A stretch of DNA of 64,000 nt from Scylla paramamosain. Its lineage: Eukaryota; Arthropoda; Malacostraca; Decapoda; Portunidae. Positions 63,276 through 64,000 of the stretch are shown piece after piece. Made by a program: the position numbers and the translations under genes. A model generated the notes under the pieces. It was given only the letters and a program-made list of their open reading frames with translations, searched no databases and had not been told where the DNA came from. The stretch lies in assembly GCF_035594125.1 (NCBI RefSeq), contig NC_087166.1, forward strand, positions 19,351,266 to 19,415,265. Direction: 5' to 3'. Each line of letters begins with the position of its first letter. The first letter of the stretch is position 1.

Positions 63276-63927
63276 TAAGGCCCTTGTACAGAGTTAGCAG
63301 CTGAGGGGGTGAGAAAAACTGGTGGAGACGTCTCAGAACACCTAACTTCATAGAAGCTGTTTTAGCTAGAGATGAGATGTGAAGTTTCCAGTTCAGATTA
63401 TAAGTAAAGGACAGACCGAGGATGTTCAATGTAGAAGAGGGGGACAGTTGAGTGTCATTGAAGAAGAGGGGATAGTTGTCTAGAAGGTTGTGTCGAGTTG
63501 ATAGATGGAGGAATTGAGTTTTTGAGGCATTGAACAATACCCAGTTTGCTCTGCCCCAATCAGAAATTTTAGAAAGATCAGAAGTCAGGCGTTCTGTGGC
63601 TTCCCTGCGTGATATGTTTACCTCCTGAAGGGTTGGACGTCTATGAAAAGACGTGGAAAAGTGCAGGGTGGTATCATCAGCGTAGGAGTGGATAGGACAA
63701 GAAGTTTGGTTTAGAAGATCATTAATGAATAATAAGAAGAGAGTGGGTTGACAGGACAGAACCCTGAGGAACACCACTGCTAATAGATTTAGAACAACAG
63801 TGACCGTCTACCACAGCAGCAATAGAACGGTCAGAAAGGAAACTTGAGATGAAGTTACAGAGAGAAGGATAGAAACCGTAGGAGGGTAGTTTGGAAATCA
63901 AAGCTTTGTGCCAGACTCTATCAAAAC
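63276..63927 (-). mobile_element. LINE family copy L, internal RT to C-terminal segment
   Basis: Minus strand from KAFDR-like sequence through [20 protein letters not shown] (intact YADD), [20 protein letters not shown] and MKLGVLRRLHQFFS to LLTLYKGL. A one-base change near 63748 shifts the frame in the GSVLS motif. Both ends are truncated; no 3' UTR or A tail. Confidence 0.88.
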
Positions 63928-64000
63928 CTTACTATCTTCTACTATATAACCCTCTATCACCTGTGTTCTCTGCCGTTGCCTTACCTATGAGTAACTACTA
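63928..64000. other. Window end, unassigned
   Basis: LINE homology stops at TATCAAAA; the rest is too short to assign. Confidence 0.5.

Overview
This is a eukaryotic, intergenic, repeat-dominated window. I see no rRNA, no intact tRNA, no CRISPR array and no convincing host gene. The repeat types (a Jockey-like LINE in many copies, CR1-like LINE tails, Penelope-like elements, mariner, Ty3 elements, a Polinton) and the extreme load of TA, AC, AG and AAT microsatellites fit an arthropod, most likely a decapod crustacean. That assignment is inference, not a database match.

Layout. 1-2.3 kb: AT-rich DNA and a 1.05-kb TIR element; a second copy lies at 19.3-20.3 kb. 2.6-5.4 kb: a (TA)n array over 500 bp long, then a broken Penelope-like element (PLE) framed by inverted terminal arms. 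5.46-6.78 kb: a mariner with an open transposase frame and perfect TIRs, inside a (TA)n array. 7-9.1 kb: microsatellites. 9.3-16.2 kb: a decayed Ty3 element with integrase upstream of reverse transcriptase (Gmr1-like order), split in its integrase by a younger Ty3 element with 151-bp LTRs and an AAGAC duplication. 16.4-28.3 kb: LINE copies, a CR1-like tail, THAP-like and Tc1-like scraps. 28.3-39.4 kb: AT-rich DNA, many (TA)n arrays and two LINE copies lying between such arrays. 39.5-44.3 kb: LINE copies, a PLE C-terminus and compound microsatellites. 44.3-49.4 kb: a second, 3'-truncated Ty3 element. 49.4-52.4 kb: LINE copies and an unrecognised arthropod-type ORF split by a LINE. 52.46-59.68 kb: the capsid and protease block of a Polinton/Maverick (adintovirus-like) element. 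59.7-64 kb: unrecognised DNA, microsatellites, two clean inverted repeats and a last LINE fragment.

One LINE family (14 recognisable copies, seven per strand, roughly a third of the window) shapes the locus. It interrupts the Polinton major capsid gene and an unrecognised ORF, and at least three copies end in (TA)n arrays on one or both sides. Every element looks non-functional except possibly the mariner. The Polinton block keeps its order: penton-like minor capsid, small basic protein, major capsid protein, cysteine protease, all on the plus strand. Its polymerase, integrase and packaging ATPase are not in this window.

Most breaks are frameshifts, and several sit in homopolymers, so some may be assembly errors. 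All family assignments come from motif recognition by eye.
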